Assembly: GCF_900880625.1 (NCBI RefSeq)
Contig: NZ_CAAHFB010000004.1
Span: 62,001-126,000, forward strand
Reading direction: 5' to 3'
DNA: 64,000 nt
Source of the DNA: Halorhabdus rudnickae
GTDB taxonomy: Archaea; Halobacteriota; Halobacteria; Halobacteriales; Haloarculaceae
Under the pieces are notes generated by a model. That model did not search any database, was not told where the DNA came from, and saw only the letters and a list, made by a program, of their open reading frames with translations. Within the stretch, counting starts at the first letter, position 1. Every line of letters starts with the position of its first letter. Positions 18,688 through 27,290 of this stretch are shown here, one piece after another. The position numbers and the translations under genes are program-made.

Positions 18688-20277
18688 ATGGTCGCTCATA
18701 ACGTGTCCGAGCAGTCTATCGAGCAGAAAGTCGGTCAGTTATTCATCGCGGGTTTTGAAGGAGCAACACCGACAGAATCGATTCGAAATCTTATCACAGA
18801 GTACAATCTCGGCGGCGTAATCTATTTTAGCCGGAATATTGACACACCTGACCAGGTTACTGAACTCTCGACGACGTTACAGTCGATTGCAACTAGTGAG
18901 AAAGCGAAGGGGCAGCAACCACTGCTCATCGCAACGGATCAGGAGGGTGGGGTCGTTTCCCGACTCGACTGGGGTTCACAACTTCCAAGCCAAATGATGC
19001 TGGGCGCATGCGGTGACGCCGATCTCGCTACCCGTGCTGGGGCGGCAGTTGGAGCCGAACTTCGCAGCCTCGGTATCACGATGAATTTAGCCCCGGTCCT
19101 GGATGTCAACAACAATCCGGACAACCCCGTTATCGGCGTCCGATCGTTCGCTGAGGATCCAGATGTGGTATCCGAACTCGGGACAGCGATGGCTCTTGGG
19201 ATGCAGTCCGCAGATGTTCTCGCCTGCGGGAAGCATTTTCCTGGCCACGGTGATACGGCGACGGATTCTCATCTCGGCCTCCCGGTTGTCGATCACGACC
19301 GGCAACGACTCGACAGCATCGAATTCGTCCCGTTCCGTGCGGCTATCGAAGGCGGTATCGACGCTATCATGACGACACATGTCGCATTTCCGGCGATCAC
19401 CGGCTCGGCTGAACTGCCAGCAACCGTTTCGAAAACGGTCCAGACGGGGCTCCTTCGTGAGCAACTGGGTTTCGATGGTCTGATCGTCACTGATTGTCTC
19501 GAAATGGACGCGATCGCCGGTGATATCGGCGTCGCCGAAGGAGCGATCCAGGCAGTCGAAGCCGGCTGTGATCTGGTTATGGTATCACATACGCCCCAGC
19601 GACAACGGGCGGCTATTGAGGCCGTTATCGAGGCTGTGCGTGCCGGACGGATCTCCGAGGCTCGAATCGACCGATCGCTCGAACGTATTCTCTCGTACAA
19701 GTCACAACGCGATGTCGGGGCACCGAACGACATCGAACAGTCATGGAAAGACACTGCAGCCGTGTCGAGCGAGGTAGCTGACCGGATCGCCCGGTGTGGC
19801 GTTACGTGCGTTCGTGACGATAGTGGATTGCTCCCGTTTGATCGCTCCCGGCCGGTGGACGTGGTTGGCTTTCCTGGAGACCGTGGATCGAACGCCGAGG
19901 ACGGCAGATATTCACCCACCCTCGTCTACGATGCACTCTCGAGGGCGGGATTTGACGTCCGCTCACGGACTGTCTCTCGTGAGGAAGCATCCACTGACGC
20001 ACCGATCGACGAAATCGATCAGTTGCTCGTCGTCACCTACGACGCACGGGACAACGACTGGCAAGCTGCGTACGTCCAGTCACTTCTCGAAGACGCTCTT
20101 GACCCGGTCGTTCTCGCTGTCCGAAACCCCTACGACCTCATGGCCTTTCCCGACGTCGGGACGTACCTGACCACGTATGGATACTCGCCAGCGGCGCTGG
20201 ATGCCGTGTCGGCGGCTCTTGCCGGGGATGTCGATCCGACACGTGTGGCACCTGTCGCACTCTCAGAGCAGACCTGA
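18688..20277 (+). CDS. GH3 beta-N-acetylhexosaminidase (NagZ-like), cytoplasmic
   Basis: 529 aa, glycoside hydrolase family 3. N-terminal TIM barrel: 'VGQLFIAGFEG', 'IATDQEGGVVSRLDWG', 'NLAPVLDVNNNPDNPVIG', then the NagZ-subgroup motif KHFPGHGDTATDSHLGLP with its catalytic His, and VTDCLEMDAIAG with the nucleophile Asp. A C-terminal GH3 domain (about residues 370-525) follows, so it is longer than the one-domain bacterial NagZ. No signal peptide, so it acts in the cytoplasm and probably splits imported GlcNAc-containing disaccharides such as chitobiose. It sits between the permeases and the ATPase gene of the importer. Confidence 0.88.
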   Translation: MVAHNVSEQSIEQKVGQLFIAGFEGATPTESIRNLITEYNLGGVIYFSRNIDTPDQVTELSTTLQSIATSEKAKGQQPLLIATDQEGGVVSRLDWGSQLPSQMMLGACGDADLATRAGAAVGAELRSLGITMNLAPVLDVNNNPDNPVIGVRSFAEDPDVVSELGTAMALGMQSADVLACGKHFPGHGDTATDSHLGLPVVDHDRQRLDSIEFVPFRAAIEGGIDAIMTTHVAFPAITGSAELPATVSKTVQTGLLREQLGFDGLIVTDCLEMDAIAGDIGVAEGAIQAVEAGCDLVMVSHTPQRQRAAIEAVIEAVRAGRISEARIDRSLERILSYKSQRDVGAPNDIEQSWKDTAAVSSEVADRIARCGVTCVRDDSGLLPFDRSRPVDVVGFPGDRGSNAEDGRYSPTLVYDALSRAGFDVRSRTVSREEASTDAPIDEIDQLLVVTYDARDNDWQAAYVQSLLEDALDPVVLAVRNPYDLMAFPDVGTYLTTYGYSPAALDAVSAALAGDVDPTRVAPVALSEQT

Positions 20278-20357
20278 GGGCGAGCATTGCAGCGTTGATC
20301 GAATCCGGATGTGTTTGGGTGTCATTGGTCGATACTTTCCGTCGGTAACCACCAACT

Positions 20358-20366
20358 CTTATATAC
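20358..20366 (+). promoter_or_regulatory. TATA box of the MalK-like ATPase gene
   Basis: CTTATATAC ends 27 nt before the ATG at 20394, so the ATPase gene seems to have its own leaderless or short-leader transcript. Confidence 0.65.
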
Positions 20367-20393
20367 TATGGTTGCAAACTTGGTGAGTAACGT

Positions 20394-21524
20394 ATGGCCC
20401 AGCTAGAGTTGGAGCATCTCGTCAAGGAGTTCCCCGACGGTGATAGTACGATCACTGCAGTCGAGGATGTCAACCTCTCGCTAGAGGACGGGGAATTCCT
20501 CGTCCTCGTCGGCCCGTCAGGGTGCGGGAAGTCGACGACACTCCGGATGATTGCCGGACTTGAGACGGCCACAACTGGTGATATTCGGATCGAAGGCGAC
20601 TCCGTGACTGGCAAAGAGCCTCGGAACCGAGATATCGCGATGGTATTTCAAAACTACGCGCTGTACCCGCATATGACGGCTCGGGAAAACATCTCTTTCG
20701 GGCTGAAGATGACGACAGACTTGTCCAAAGATACGATCGGAACCCGTGTTGAGGAAGTCGCAGAGATGATGGGTATCAGTGAACTTCTGGATGACGAACC
20801 GAGCGAACTATCTGGTGGCCAACAACAACGGGTAGCTCTCGGCCGGGCGATCGTCCGTGATCCGGAGGTGTTCCTCATGGACGAACCACTCTCGAACCTT
20901 GACGCCAAGTTGCGGACCAAAATGCGGACTGAACTCAAAAGTCTGCAAAACGAACTCGGCGTCACGACCATCTACGTTACACACGACCAGACCGAAGCAA
21001 TGACGATGGGCGATCGCATCGCGATTCTCAACGACGGGGAACTCCAGCAGATCGGCACCCCTCTGGAGTGCTATCACCGCCCGGCCAACAAATTTGTCGC
21101 CGGATTTATCGGCTCTCCGTCGACGAACTTCGTCGATGTCCAGTGTGAGTCGGGTCGGTTGGTTCACGACGACTTCGAATATGCGCTCTCGCCCGAGACT
21201 GCATCGTTACTGGACGGATACGATTCAGTTACTCTCGGGATCCGTCCGGAAGACATCACGTTGACTGAGAGTACTGGAAAGAAAGACGTCATGACAGCGA
21301 CTGTCGATGTCGTGGAACCACTCGGTGACCTTTCACACGTTTATACCGAAGTCAATGGGAGACAGATCACAGTCACCGTCGACGGTGGCGTCGACTTAGC
21401 AAGCCAGTCCGAGATCGGCTTGGAGTTCTCCGAGGACGCTATCCATCTATTCGACCCCGAGACCGGCGAAGCGATCAAGAACAGCGAAACAGAACTCGAA
21501 GACACTTCACTCATCGCCGCCTGA
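20394..21524 (+). CDS. Sugar ABC transporter ATPase (MalK/UgpC type)
   Basis: 376 aa. ABC domain with Walker [20 protein letters not shown]-loop FQNYALYPHMT, signature [14 protein letters not shown], Walker B VFLMDEPLSNLDAKL and switch His in VTHDQTEAMTM. A C-terminal MOP/TOBE-type regulatory domain (about 235-350) contains 'GIRPEDITL'. It energises import through the two permeases at 16704-18612. Such ATPases can serve several sugar importers in one haloarchaeon, so sharing is possible. Confidence 0.92.
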   Translation: MAQLELEHLVKEFPDGDSTITAVEDVNLSLEDGEFLVLVGPSGCGKSTTLRMIAGLETATTGDIRIEGDSVTGKEPRNRDIAMVFQNYALYPHMTARENISFGLKMTTDLSKDTIGTRVEEVAEMMGISELLDDEPSELSGGQQQRVALGRAIVRDPEVFLMDEPLSNLDAKLRTKMRTELKSLQNELGVTTIYVTHDQTEAMTMGDRIAILNDGELQQIGTPLECYHRPANKFVAGFIGSPSTNFVDVQCESGRLVHDDFEYALSPETASLLDGYDSVTLGIRPEDITLTESTGKKDVMTATVDVVEPLGDLSHVYTEVNGRQITVTVDGGVDLASQSEIGLEFSEDAIHLFDPETGEAIKNSETELEDTSLIAA

Positions 21525-21807
21525 GTACGTCCACTGACCATATATCGCATTCAACACACAATGACGGTAGTTCATACACACAAAAATTCCGAGCATCAAT
21601 GAGTCTGGATTGTTCTCGTTTCACGGTTACAGGAATCTCCAGCCCTGGTGACTACAGTCGGCCCTCTCGAAGGTCCTCAAGATCTCGGGCATGGTCTCCA
21701 TCTGTTATTTGCCACACTGCCCGTAACATTCGCCTCCCTCGGGCACGTGGGGCGCGTCATTGGGCCGTAAGTGACGTGGTCTATTCCCAGCGAGACGCTT
21801 CGAACCT

Positions 21808-22773
21808 ATGTTGTTGATCGGCGTTGACTCCGGAGGAACGAAAACCCTCTGTGTGGCGGTCGATGAAGCATTTAGACTCCAGGGAACTGGACAGAGTGGT
21901 CCAGGTCGATATACTGCGGTTGGCGTCGACACTGCGAGGCAGAACATACAGACAGCCATCGAGCGTGCGTTACCAGACGGTTCCACGGACGAACACGTCG
22001 TCGGGGGGTTCGGACTGAGCGGACTCGACAGCCAACGCGATCGGACGATTATTAGCGAGTTTCTGTCCGATATCAACGCTGTCGAGGACTATATTATCGA
22101 GAACGATGTCGTCGTAGCTCACGAGTCGTTGTTCCCTGATCGACGTGGGATCACTGTCATTTCAGGGACAGGATCAGTCGCCTATGGAAGAACTCGAGAC
22201 GGGGACTCTCACCGTGTCGGCGGATGGGGATGGCTCATTGGTGATGAAGGCAGCGGATTCGACGTTGCAAGGCGAGGACTACAAGCTGCTACACGCGCGC
22301 AGGATGATCGAGCGAAGACGACTTCACTCGTCGATGGTGCCTGTGAGCATTTCGATCTCGCGTCGTTCGACGACGTCCTCTCGTATGCCTACCAGGATAT
22401 CGAGCATCCAAAAGACATCGCCTCGTTCGCTAAAGAAGTCATCGCCGCGGCAAAAGCGGGCGACGAGGTTGCTCAGGACATCGTCCACACTGCGGGCATG
22501 GAGTTGGCGTTGGCGGCCGAAACGATACAGGCTCGACTCGACATCGAGACCCCCGTTCCTGTCGGCTGTCTCGGGGGATTCGGAAGGGCTGGTCCCGTCA
22601 CTGAAGCGTTTTCCCGCGAGATCGATCGGCTTCTTCCGGACGCAACTCTTGTGGATCCAATCGCTCATCCGGTCGTTGGCAGCGTCGGGCTGGCTGCCAG
22701 CAAAGCCGGACTTGACGCCACTCGAAGCCGGCTCGACACACTCGATCAAGCTATCGATGAGTCCCGATCATAA
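21808..22773 (+). CDS. BadF/BadG/BcrA/BcrD-family sugar kinase, probable N-acetylglucosamine kinase
   Basis: 321 aa, ASKHA fold. Phosphate-1 loop IGVDSGGTKTLCVAVDE, 'GGFGLSGLDSQRDR', phosphate-2/substrate region VISGTGSVAYGRT, 'VGGWGWLIGDEGSGFDVARRG' (hallmark of GlcNAc kinase-type members), and adenosine loop GCLGGFGRAGPV. It likely phosphorylates GlcNAc released by the GH3 enzyme to GlcNAc-6-P for NagA. This is the only kinase in the island, which supports the role. The 283 nt before it hold no gene I can support. Confidence 0.88.
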   Translation: MLLIGVDSGGTKTLCVAVDEAFRLQGTGQSGPGRYTAVGVDTARQNIQTAIERALPDGSTDEHVVGGFGLSGLDSQRDRTIISEFLSDINAVEDYIIENDVVVAHESLFPDRRGITVISGTGSVAYGRTRDGDSHRVGGWGWLIGDEGSGFDVARRGLQAATRAQDDRAKTTSLVDGACEHFDLASFDDVLSYAYQDIEHPKDIASFAKEVIAAAKAGDEVAQDIVHTAGMELALAAETIQARLDIETPVPVGCLGGFGRAGPVTEAFSREIDRLLPDATLVDPIAHPVVGSVGLAASKAGLDATRSRLDTLDQAIDESRS

Positions 22774-23141
22774 TGTGGATCTCACCAGTCATGTGTCTCC
22801 AACCGAATCCGGCAGTAGTCATATTTTCTGGGTAAGATGAATACAGTCGGCCATTGGTCATGGGTTCGCAGCGGCTGCATGCAGTGGCCACTGTGTGCTA
22901 GTCCAAATCACCTACCTCACGCAGCGAGTGACCAGTGTCGGCTGGATACACTACCACTCGAATACGCTACTGTGGAGCGACGGCCTGAACAGGCGACCCA
23001 CCGTTACGAGTGGACTGGATATGAACATATCCACTGGCTCCGACCTGCTTTTCATTCGGTCGGGTGGGACCAGTCTCATCCGACAGAGCCGACCTGCATA
23101 CGGGACCTGTCAAACTCCCTTAGACCGGTCAAGCGGAGGGA
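22774..23141. other. 368-nt gap in the island without a supportable gene
   Basis: Open frames exist in two registers but their composition (many His, Trp, Ser, Arg) is not halophilic and neither has a promoter I can see. A 12-nt perfect palindrome CAGTGGCCACTG and the inverted repeat GGATATGAACATATCC are present. It may be noncoding or an eroded gene. Confidence 0.4.
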
Positions 23142-23729
23142 ATGACTTCGATGGACGTTGTCATTGTTCTTGGTCAGCGGCTCAACGGTCCAGAGCTACA
23201 TCCCGAATTAAAAGGTCGTGTCGACGTGGCGATGACGGCACGGTCCCGTGTCGATGCGGCGTATCTCATTTGTAGTGGTGGTCAATCAAATCCAAAGGTG
23301 TCACGGACCGAGGCAGCCGTCATGGGCGACTATGCCGTCCAGAACGGAATTGATCCCCAACATGTCCTCTTAGAAGAGCACGCACACGACACGATTGGTA
23401 ATGCGTACTTCTCACGGTTGCTCATCGAGGAGCTTGGCGATGTCGATACCGTCCACGTTGTCACTTCGTGTTATCACCTTCCTCGGGCACGGTATGTCTT
23501 TCAGCAGTGTTTCGGTCCGTCCTACCGAATCGAAACGGAGTGGTGTCATCCCACTGACTCCGTTCACCACGGTGATGAGGTACTCTCGATCCGACGAAGC
23601 AAGCGGTTTTTCGAGCCGATCGCTCGTGGAAACCTTTCTCAGATCCGGGCGCGAATGAGTGAGCACGTTGTCATGTATAGCGATCCCGTCTCGACACTCC
23701 CGGTCAGTCAGGTGCGATACGACGACTGA
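23142..23729 (+). CDS. DUF218/YdcF-like protein (SanA/ElyC fold)
   Basis: 195 aa with no signal or membrane segment. It matches the DUF218 pattern: VVIVLGQRLNGPELHPELKG, 'AYLICSGGQSNPKVSRTEA', 'EEHAHDTIGNAYFSR' and VTSCYHLPRARYVFQQCF. DUF218 proteins have been linked to envelope polysaccharide metabolism and S-adenosylmethionine binding, but the reaction is unknown. Its place between the sugar kinase and the regulator suggests a role in amino-sugar metabolism. The ATG at 23151 is an alternative start. Confidence 0.8.
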   Translation: MTSMDVVIVLGQRLNGPELHPELKGRVDVAMTARSRVDAAYLICSGGQSNPKVSRTEAAVMGDYAVQNGIDPQHVLLEEHAHDTIGNAYFSRLLIEELGDVDTVHVVTSCYHLPRARYVFQQCFGPSYRIETEWCHPTDSVHHGDEVLSIRRSKRFFEPIARGNLSQIRARMSEHVVMYSDPVSTLPVSQVRYDD

Positions 23730-23805
23730 GCGAATTGGTCTCCGCTTTCTCGGACGTGAGGCCCCAGCGGTCGGTTCCGAAAGCCCATCAGGTACGGATG
23801 TCAGG

Positions 23806-24996
23806 CTATCGTCGTCGGAAGATATCGACTAGATTTCCCGCAGTTCGATCGACGTCGTGGGTGTCGATGAATTCAGCCATTGTCGTCTTGAGATCAATGA
23901 GCTGTGACGGCGTCACGCTGAGGCCGTGTGTGATAGATTTCGGTTGTGAGTGTGATTCGTCCAGTGCGTGCATCTGATCGCGTGTAAATGCCGAAAACGA
24001 TTGCGTGGTACAATCGTTTCGGACTGGGACCGACCCTTTCTGGTTGTTGAACTGCCTTTGGCCGCGTTTAGAGAGTACGTATTCAGCGAACTGACGGAGT
24101 TTATCTTCGGCCGCTGACGCAGATGCAGACGGAATGAATGCGTCCATAGCAACCATATACTGACGCTCCGTTCCCGGGAATGGAATCCGATCCCAGTCGC
24201 TTTGATACGCGAAGCCAGAACGCTCGACGAACGCGCCGCCAGCCCAGTCGCCTTGCGGGTACAGGGGGGATTCTCCAGAGAGAAATCGTTCGTTCGTATC
24301 GACCATCGACCAGTGCAGCGACTGATCCGCGCTTACGGATGCAATCGTTTGCAAAATCTCCAGGGACGTCGTTATCGCCTCTTCGTGCTGGTCGACATCT
24401 CCTGCAGTGATGGCCTCGAATACTGACGTATCGTATTGACCGAGCAAAACGACTTCGAACAACTGTAACACTGTCCAAGGATCCACCATCGGGAACAGCA
24501 CTGGGGAGCTGCGGTTTTCCTCGGCGGCTGCCCGTAGCTCCATTGCTAGCTCCTCTGGCGTCGTGATTGATTCGAGTTCGATACCCATGTCTTCAGCTCG
24601 CTGTCGATGGATATACAGATCGTTGACCCGGTGGATGCTGACCGGGACAGCACGATACGACCCGTCGAAATTCACCGCCTGGGTCGCCACGGGCCGGACA
24701 GACTCCTCCGCATCGGTGTGTTCCCAAATCTCGGTGATGTCTCGCACAACACCCGCAGCCACGTACTCTCTGAGGTTCTCACCGGGCCAGGCTACCCATA
24801 CATCCGGCGGCCGCTCCTGCAGAATCAATGTCTTGACCTGTAGCCGAAGATTGTCGCACTGCGTCGTATCAATTCCTGTTTTGGGATGGGATTCTTCGAA
24901 TCCATCTAAAAGAGCCGACAACGCATCTGCGCCGTCCCCGCTGACGTAATGATGGGCGAGATCGATGGTACTCTTACCTTCGCTATGTCTGTCCAT
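23806..24996 (-). CDS. Solute-binding-protein-like protein without export signal
   Basis: 396 aa from the ATG at 24996 (MDRHSEGKSTIDLAHHYVSG). The fold is that of a family-1 sugar-binding protein: 'ALSALLDGFEESHPKTGID', 'QERPPDVWVAWPGENLREY', 'VPVSIHRVNDLYIHRQRA', 'FLSGESPLYPQGDWAGGAF', 'AAEDKLRQFAEYVLSKRGQR'. There is no signal peptide, Tat motif or lipobox in this start or in the 33 in-frame codons upstream. It is therefore probably intracellular, perhaps a sugar sensor. It is the only minus-strand gene of the island and diverges from the TrmB regulator. Confidence 0.8.
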   Translation of the reverse strand: MDRHSEGKSTIDLAHHYVSGDGADALSALLDGFEESHPKTGIDTTQCDNLRLQVKTLILQERPPDVWVAWPGENLREYVAAGVVRDITEIWEHTDAEESVRPVATQAVNFDGSYRAVPVSIHRVNDLYIHRQRAEDMGIELESITTPEELAMELRAAAEENRSSPVLFPMVDPWTVLQLFEVVLLGQYDTSVFEAITAGDVDQHEEAITTSLEILQTIASVSADQSLHWSMVDTNERFLSGESPLYPQGDWAGGAFVERSGFAYQSDWDRIPFPGTERQYMVAMDAFIPSASASAAEDKLRQFAEYVLSKRGQRQFNNQKGSVPVRNDCTTQSFSAFTRDQMHALDESHSQPKSITHGLSVTPSQLIDLKTTMAEFIDTHDVDRTAGNLVDIFRRR

Positions 24997-25162
24997 ACAA
25001 ATCCCTATTTCTGTGGTCCGTGCGAGTCGATAATGAATCTTTGTAATTATCACGTCTCTTGTAGGTTTGTTTTCTCTGTGCCAATAGACGAGCAAAACAA
25101 CTTCGCATACGAGTCCCGAAATATCTATTCACGTCTTGTCGTACCCAATTCCTCTCAGAGGT

Positions 25163-25192
25163 GTTTTCTCGTCTCTTATATACTGAGAAAAC
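25163..25192. promoter_or_regulatory. Inverted repeat enclosing a TATA-like element (candidate operator)
   Basis: GTTTTCTC at 25163-25170 and its exact complement GAGAAAAC at 25185-25192 flank a 14-nt spacer that contains CTTATATAC. A regulator bound here would cover the TATA box. No protein can be assigned; TrmB encoded 300 nt away is the first candidate. Confidence 0.45.
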
Positions 25193-25464
25193 GTCATAGC
25201 ATCTATGACTGTGCTTGCGACGGTAATCGTGACTGGAGATCTCCGTTTTTGGACGGCCAATCGACGGTTGGAATATATAGATACACTGCCAAAATACGAA
25301 ATACATAGATCATCCAACCATTGTATGCTGGGTAAGACTACGAATAATCGACTTTTGTTGGTGCGGGGGTACCTGGATACTTCGCCGGAATATACTCATG
25401 ATATAACAGAAAGAGTAGCGTGGACTACTGAAAGACGAGGCAGAGTAGTAGGTGATCCGAATCC

Positions 25465-25472
25465 GTTATACT
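25465..25472 (+). promoter_or_regulatory. TATA box of the trmB-like gene
   Basis: GTTATACT ends 22 nt before the ATG at 25495, consistent with a leaderless transcript. Confidence 0.5.
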
Positions 25473-25494
25473 CTCTTAGATATAATGACAGACA

Positions 25495-26574
25495 ATGGCT
25501 GACAAGTTGATAGAACTGATACAGTCGTTTGGATTTACTGACAAGGAAACTGAGGCCTTTATTACTATTCTCGAAGAGGGTCCGATCACAGTTCAAGAGA
25601 TCGTCGAACAGTCGGACATCTCCCGCAGACATACGTATAATGCAATCGATAACCTTCAACAGTACAATTTTGTCGTCGTCAACGAGTACCTTACACCGGC
25701 AACCGTCGAGCCGGCGCCTCCGCAGAAAGTCTACCAGCAGGTCCAGCATCTCGGAGATCAACTTTATGAACAACTCGAAAGTCGGTATCGGCGTAGTTAT
25801 CACGAGCAGGCAGACGTGAAAGTACTCAAATCCCGGTCGACAGTCACTCGGACGATTCGTGATATGGTATCGTCTGCTCGACGACGAGTCGGTATCTCTA
25901 TTCCACTTCAATTCCTGCCGGTGGTCCACGAACAGCTTGTCGATGCGGTCGATCGAAACGTCGCAACGATGCTCTTGCTGACTGATTTCGAGGAAGACCA
26001 AACGGACCTCGACGCGCCGATCACCGATGCAGCCGATGTCATTCGATACCGAGACGACCCTGGCCTTATTCTACTTGCCGTCGACCGTGAATCCGCCCTC
26101 GTCGCGCCGCCCGAAATTACCAACTCTCAGGGCCAACGCAGCGCGTTGTACTCTTCTCAGCCACATCTAGAGAGTGTTGCCTTCACGACGCTGATGGAAT
26201 ACGAGTGGCAAATGGGCGAGGAGTTCCACGTTGCCTCTCCGCGTGGCTTACCCACGACATATTCAAACGTCCGAAAAGCCGTTATCGATGCAACACTCTA
26301 TATGAACGACGAGGTTAGCCTCGTCGCAGAAGTCGAAGCACGGCCCGTCGACAATTCGGACACGGTCGAAACAATTACTGGTGATGTCGTCCGAGTTGGG
26401 CAGCGTCTCATTAGTCCGATCACGACTGATATTCCATATCAATCATGTCTGTATATCGATACTGGTGACGAGGTTGTCACTGCCGGTGGGGTCAACGCTA
26501 CTCTTGAGGACCACCGGGCCCTCTCTATCAAGCTTGATGCAGCCCCATCTAATAGTTTGGATTCTGATGGTTAG
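25495..26574 (+). CDS. TrmB-family sugar-responsive transcriptional regulator
   Basis: 359 aa. N-terminal winged helix: 'LIQSFGFTDKETEAFITI', 'PITVQEIVEQSDISRRHTYN', 'AIDNLQQYNFVVV'. A short coiled stretch is followed by a TrmB-type effector domain ('VLKSRSTVTRTIRDMVSSAR', 'VGISIPLQFLPVVHEQLVDA') and a C-terminal beta domain ending in 'LEDHRALSIKLD'. TrmB proteins repress or activate sugar uptake and metabolic genes when they bind sugars. Location at the end of the island points to control of the amino-sugar genes. Confidence 0.87.
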   Translation: MADKLIELIQSFGFTDKETEAFITILEEGPITVQEIVEQSDISRRHTYNAIDNLQQYNFVVVNEYLTPATVEPAPPQKVYQQVQHLGDQLYEQLESRYRRSYHEQADVKVLKSRSTVTRTIRDMVSSARRRVGISIPLQFLPVVHEQLVDAVDRNVATMLLLTDFEEDQTDLDAPITDAADVIRYRDDPGLILLAVDRESALVAPPEITNSQGQRSALYSSQPHLESVAFTTLMEYEWQMGEEFHVASPRGLPTTYSNVRKAVIDATLYMNDEVSLVAEVEARPVDNSDTVETITGDVVRVGQRLISPITTDIPYQSCLYIDTGDEVVTAGGVNATLEDHRALSIKLDAAPSNSLDSDG

Positions 26575-26929
26575 ATATTCATCTCGGACTTCAGAATGTC
26601 GAAGGTCTATTTCATCACGGTTTCAGATATTATAATTTTCGTTATTGTTGTGTTCTAATATGAACGGGGACGTGTTCTTGCGGGGGAGTACTGTCGGAGT
26701 GAGATTAGGCAGTCACTATCCAAGACAGCTCCCGACATTGGGTGTCGTGGCCGGTAGGCTCTTCGAAGCGTTCATTCATCCCGCTCTATTCAAGTAGCAC
26801 TTTCAGATACGTCGCTGCTATGTGGACCGATCTGGACTGGTCTGTAGCTGTTTCTGCAGCGACGTATTTATAATATCTTGAAACCCAACTATTTTCGCGT
26901 ATTATATAATAAATAACATAATTGTGTTC
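26575..26929. other. Gene-poor AT-rich stretch right of the regulator
   Basis: No supportable gene. A 45-codon frame from the ATG at 26660 exists but has no promoter or recognisable family. The stretch contains a perfect 12-nt inverted repeat (26807-26818 with 26856-26867). Confidence 0.4.
26807..26867. repeat. 12-nt perfect inverted repeat with 37-nt spacer
   Basis: ATACGTCGCTGC at 26807-26818 pairs with GCAGCGACGTAT at 26856-26867. It could be a stem-loop, an operator pair or the ends of a small eroded element. No gene starts close by. Confidence 0.6.
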
Positions 26930-27290
26930 GCTCTAGTTTCACTGTACTCAACCTGCATTCGGCCCCCTGATCGGTGCAGAGTAGGTTGACAATGTCGGGC
27001 ACTATCGACGTAAGACACGACGGATTCGACGTCGCCGTTCCCGTTGTATTCCTCCAGAAACCTGTGTTACTGTGGTCGTAGTCGTCGAATTTAGCCGAAT
27101 TTTACGGTAATTCGGTCGCTTCCGGATTCGATGTAACCTCCAGCCAGTATTGTTGGCCGTTGATTCGAATCTCTGTTTCTTTGAGCGCGATCTGGTTCGG
27201 CACGCTCCCACTGACTGGCTGTCGATCGGTTTGCCGCACCTACTCCCCGATTGCTTTCCGCGAGCGCTGAACAGCAGATATATAAAAATA
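26930..27290 (-). pseudogene. Decayed transposase remnant (same IS family as at 11.5 kb, inverted)
   Basis: Reading the minus strand gives RSRKAIGE, a TAG stop, then VRQTDRQPVSGSVPNQIAL and 'KETEIRINGQQYWLEVTSNP', which matches the first catalytic (D/E-ET-I-ING-QYWLYA) block of haloarchaeal IS6-like transposases. After frameshifts, FLEEYNGNGDVESVVSYVDS corresponds to the second block (FL-EL--KHDV--AVFLVD). Both termini are missing. With the 11.5-kb remnant it brackets the amino-sugar genes. Confidence 0.65.
27210..27232 (-). repeat. Right copy of the 23-nt inverted repeat flanking the island
   Basis: Exact reverse complement of 11588-11610, located within the right transposase remnant. Confidence 0.85.

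Larger units (their letters stand above)
24997..25494. promoter_or_regulatory. Divergent control region between binding-protein-like gene and TrmB regulator
   Basis: 498 nt, AT-rich, without a convincing gene. It has several TATA-like elements (around 25177, 25270, 25389, 25465) and a perfect 8-nt inverted repeat around one of them at 25163-25192. Its length and layout suggest complex regulation of the island. Confidence 0.55.
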
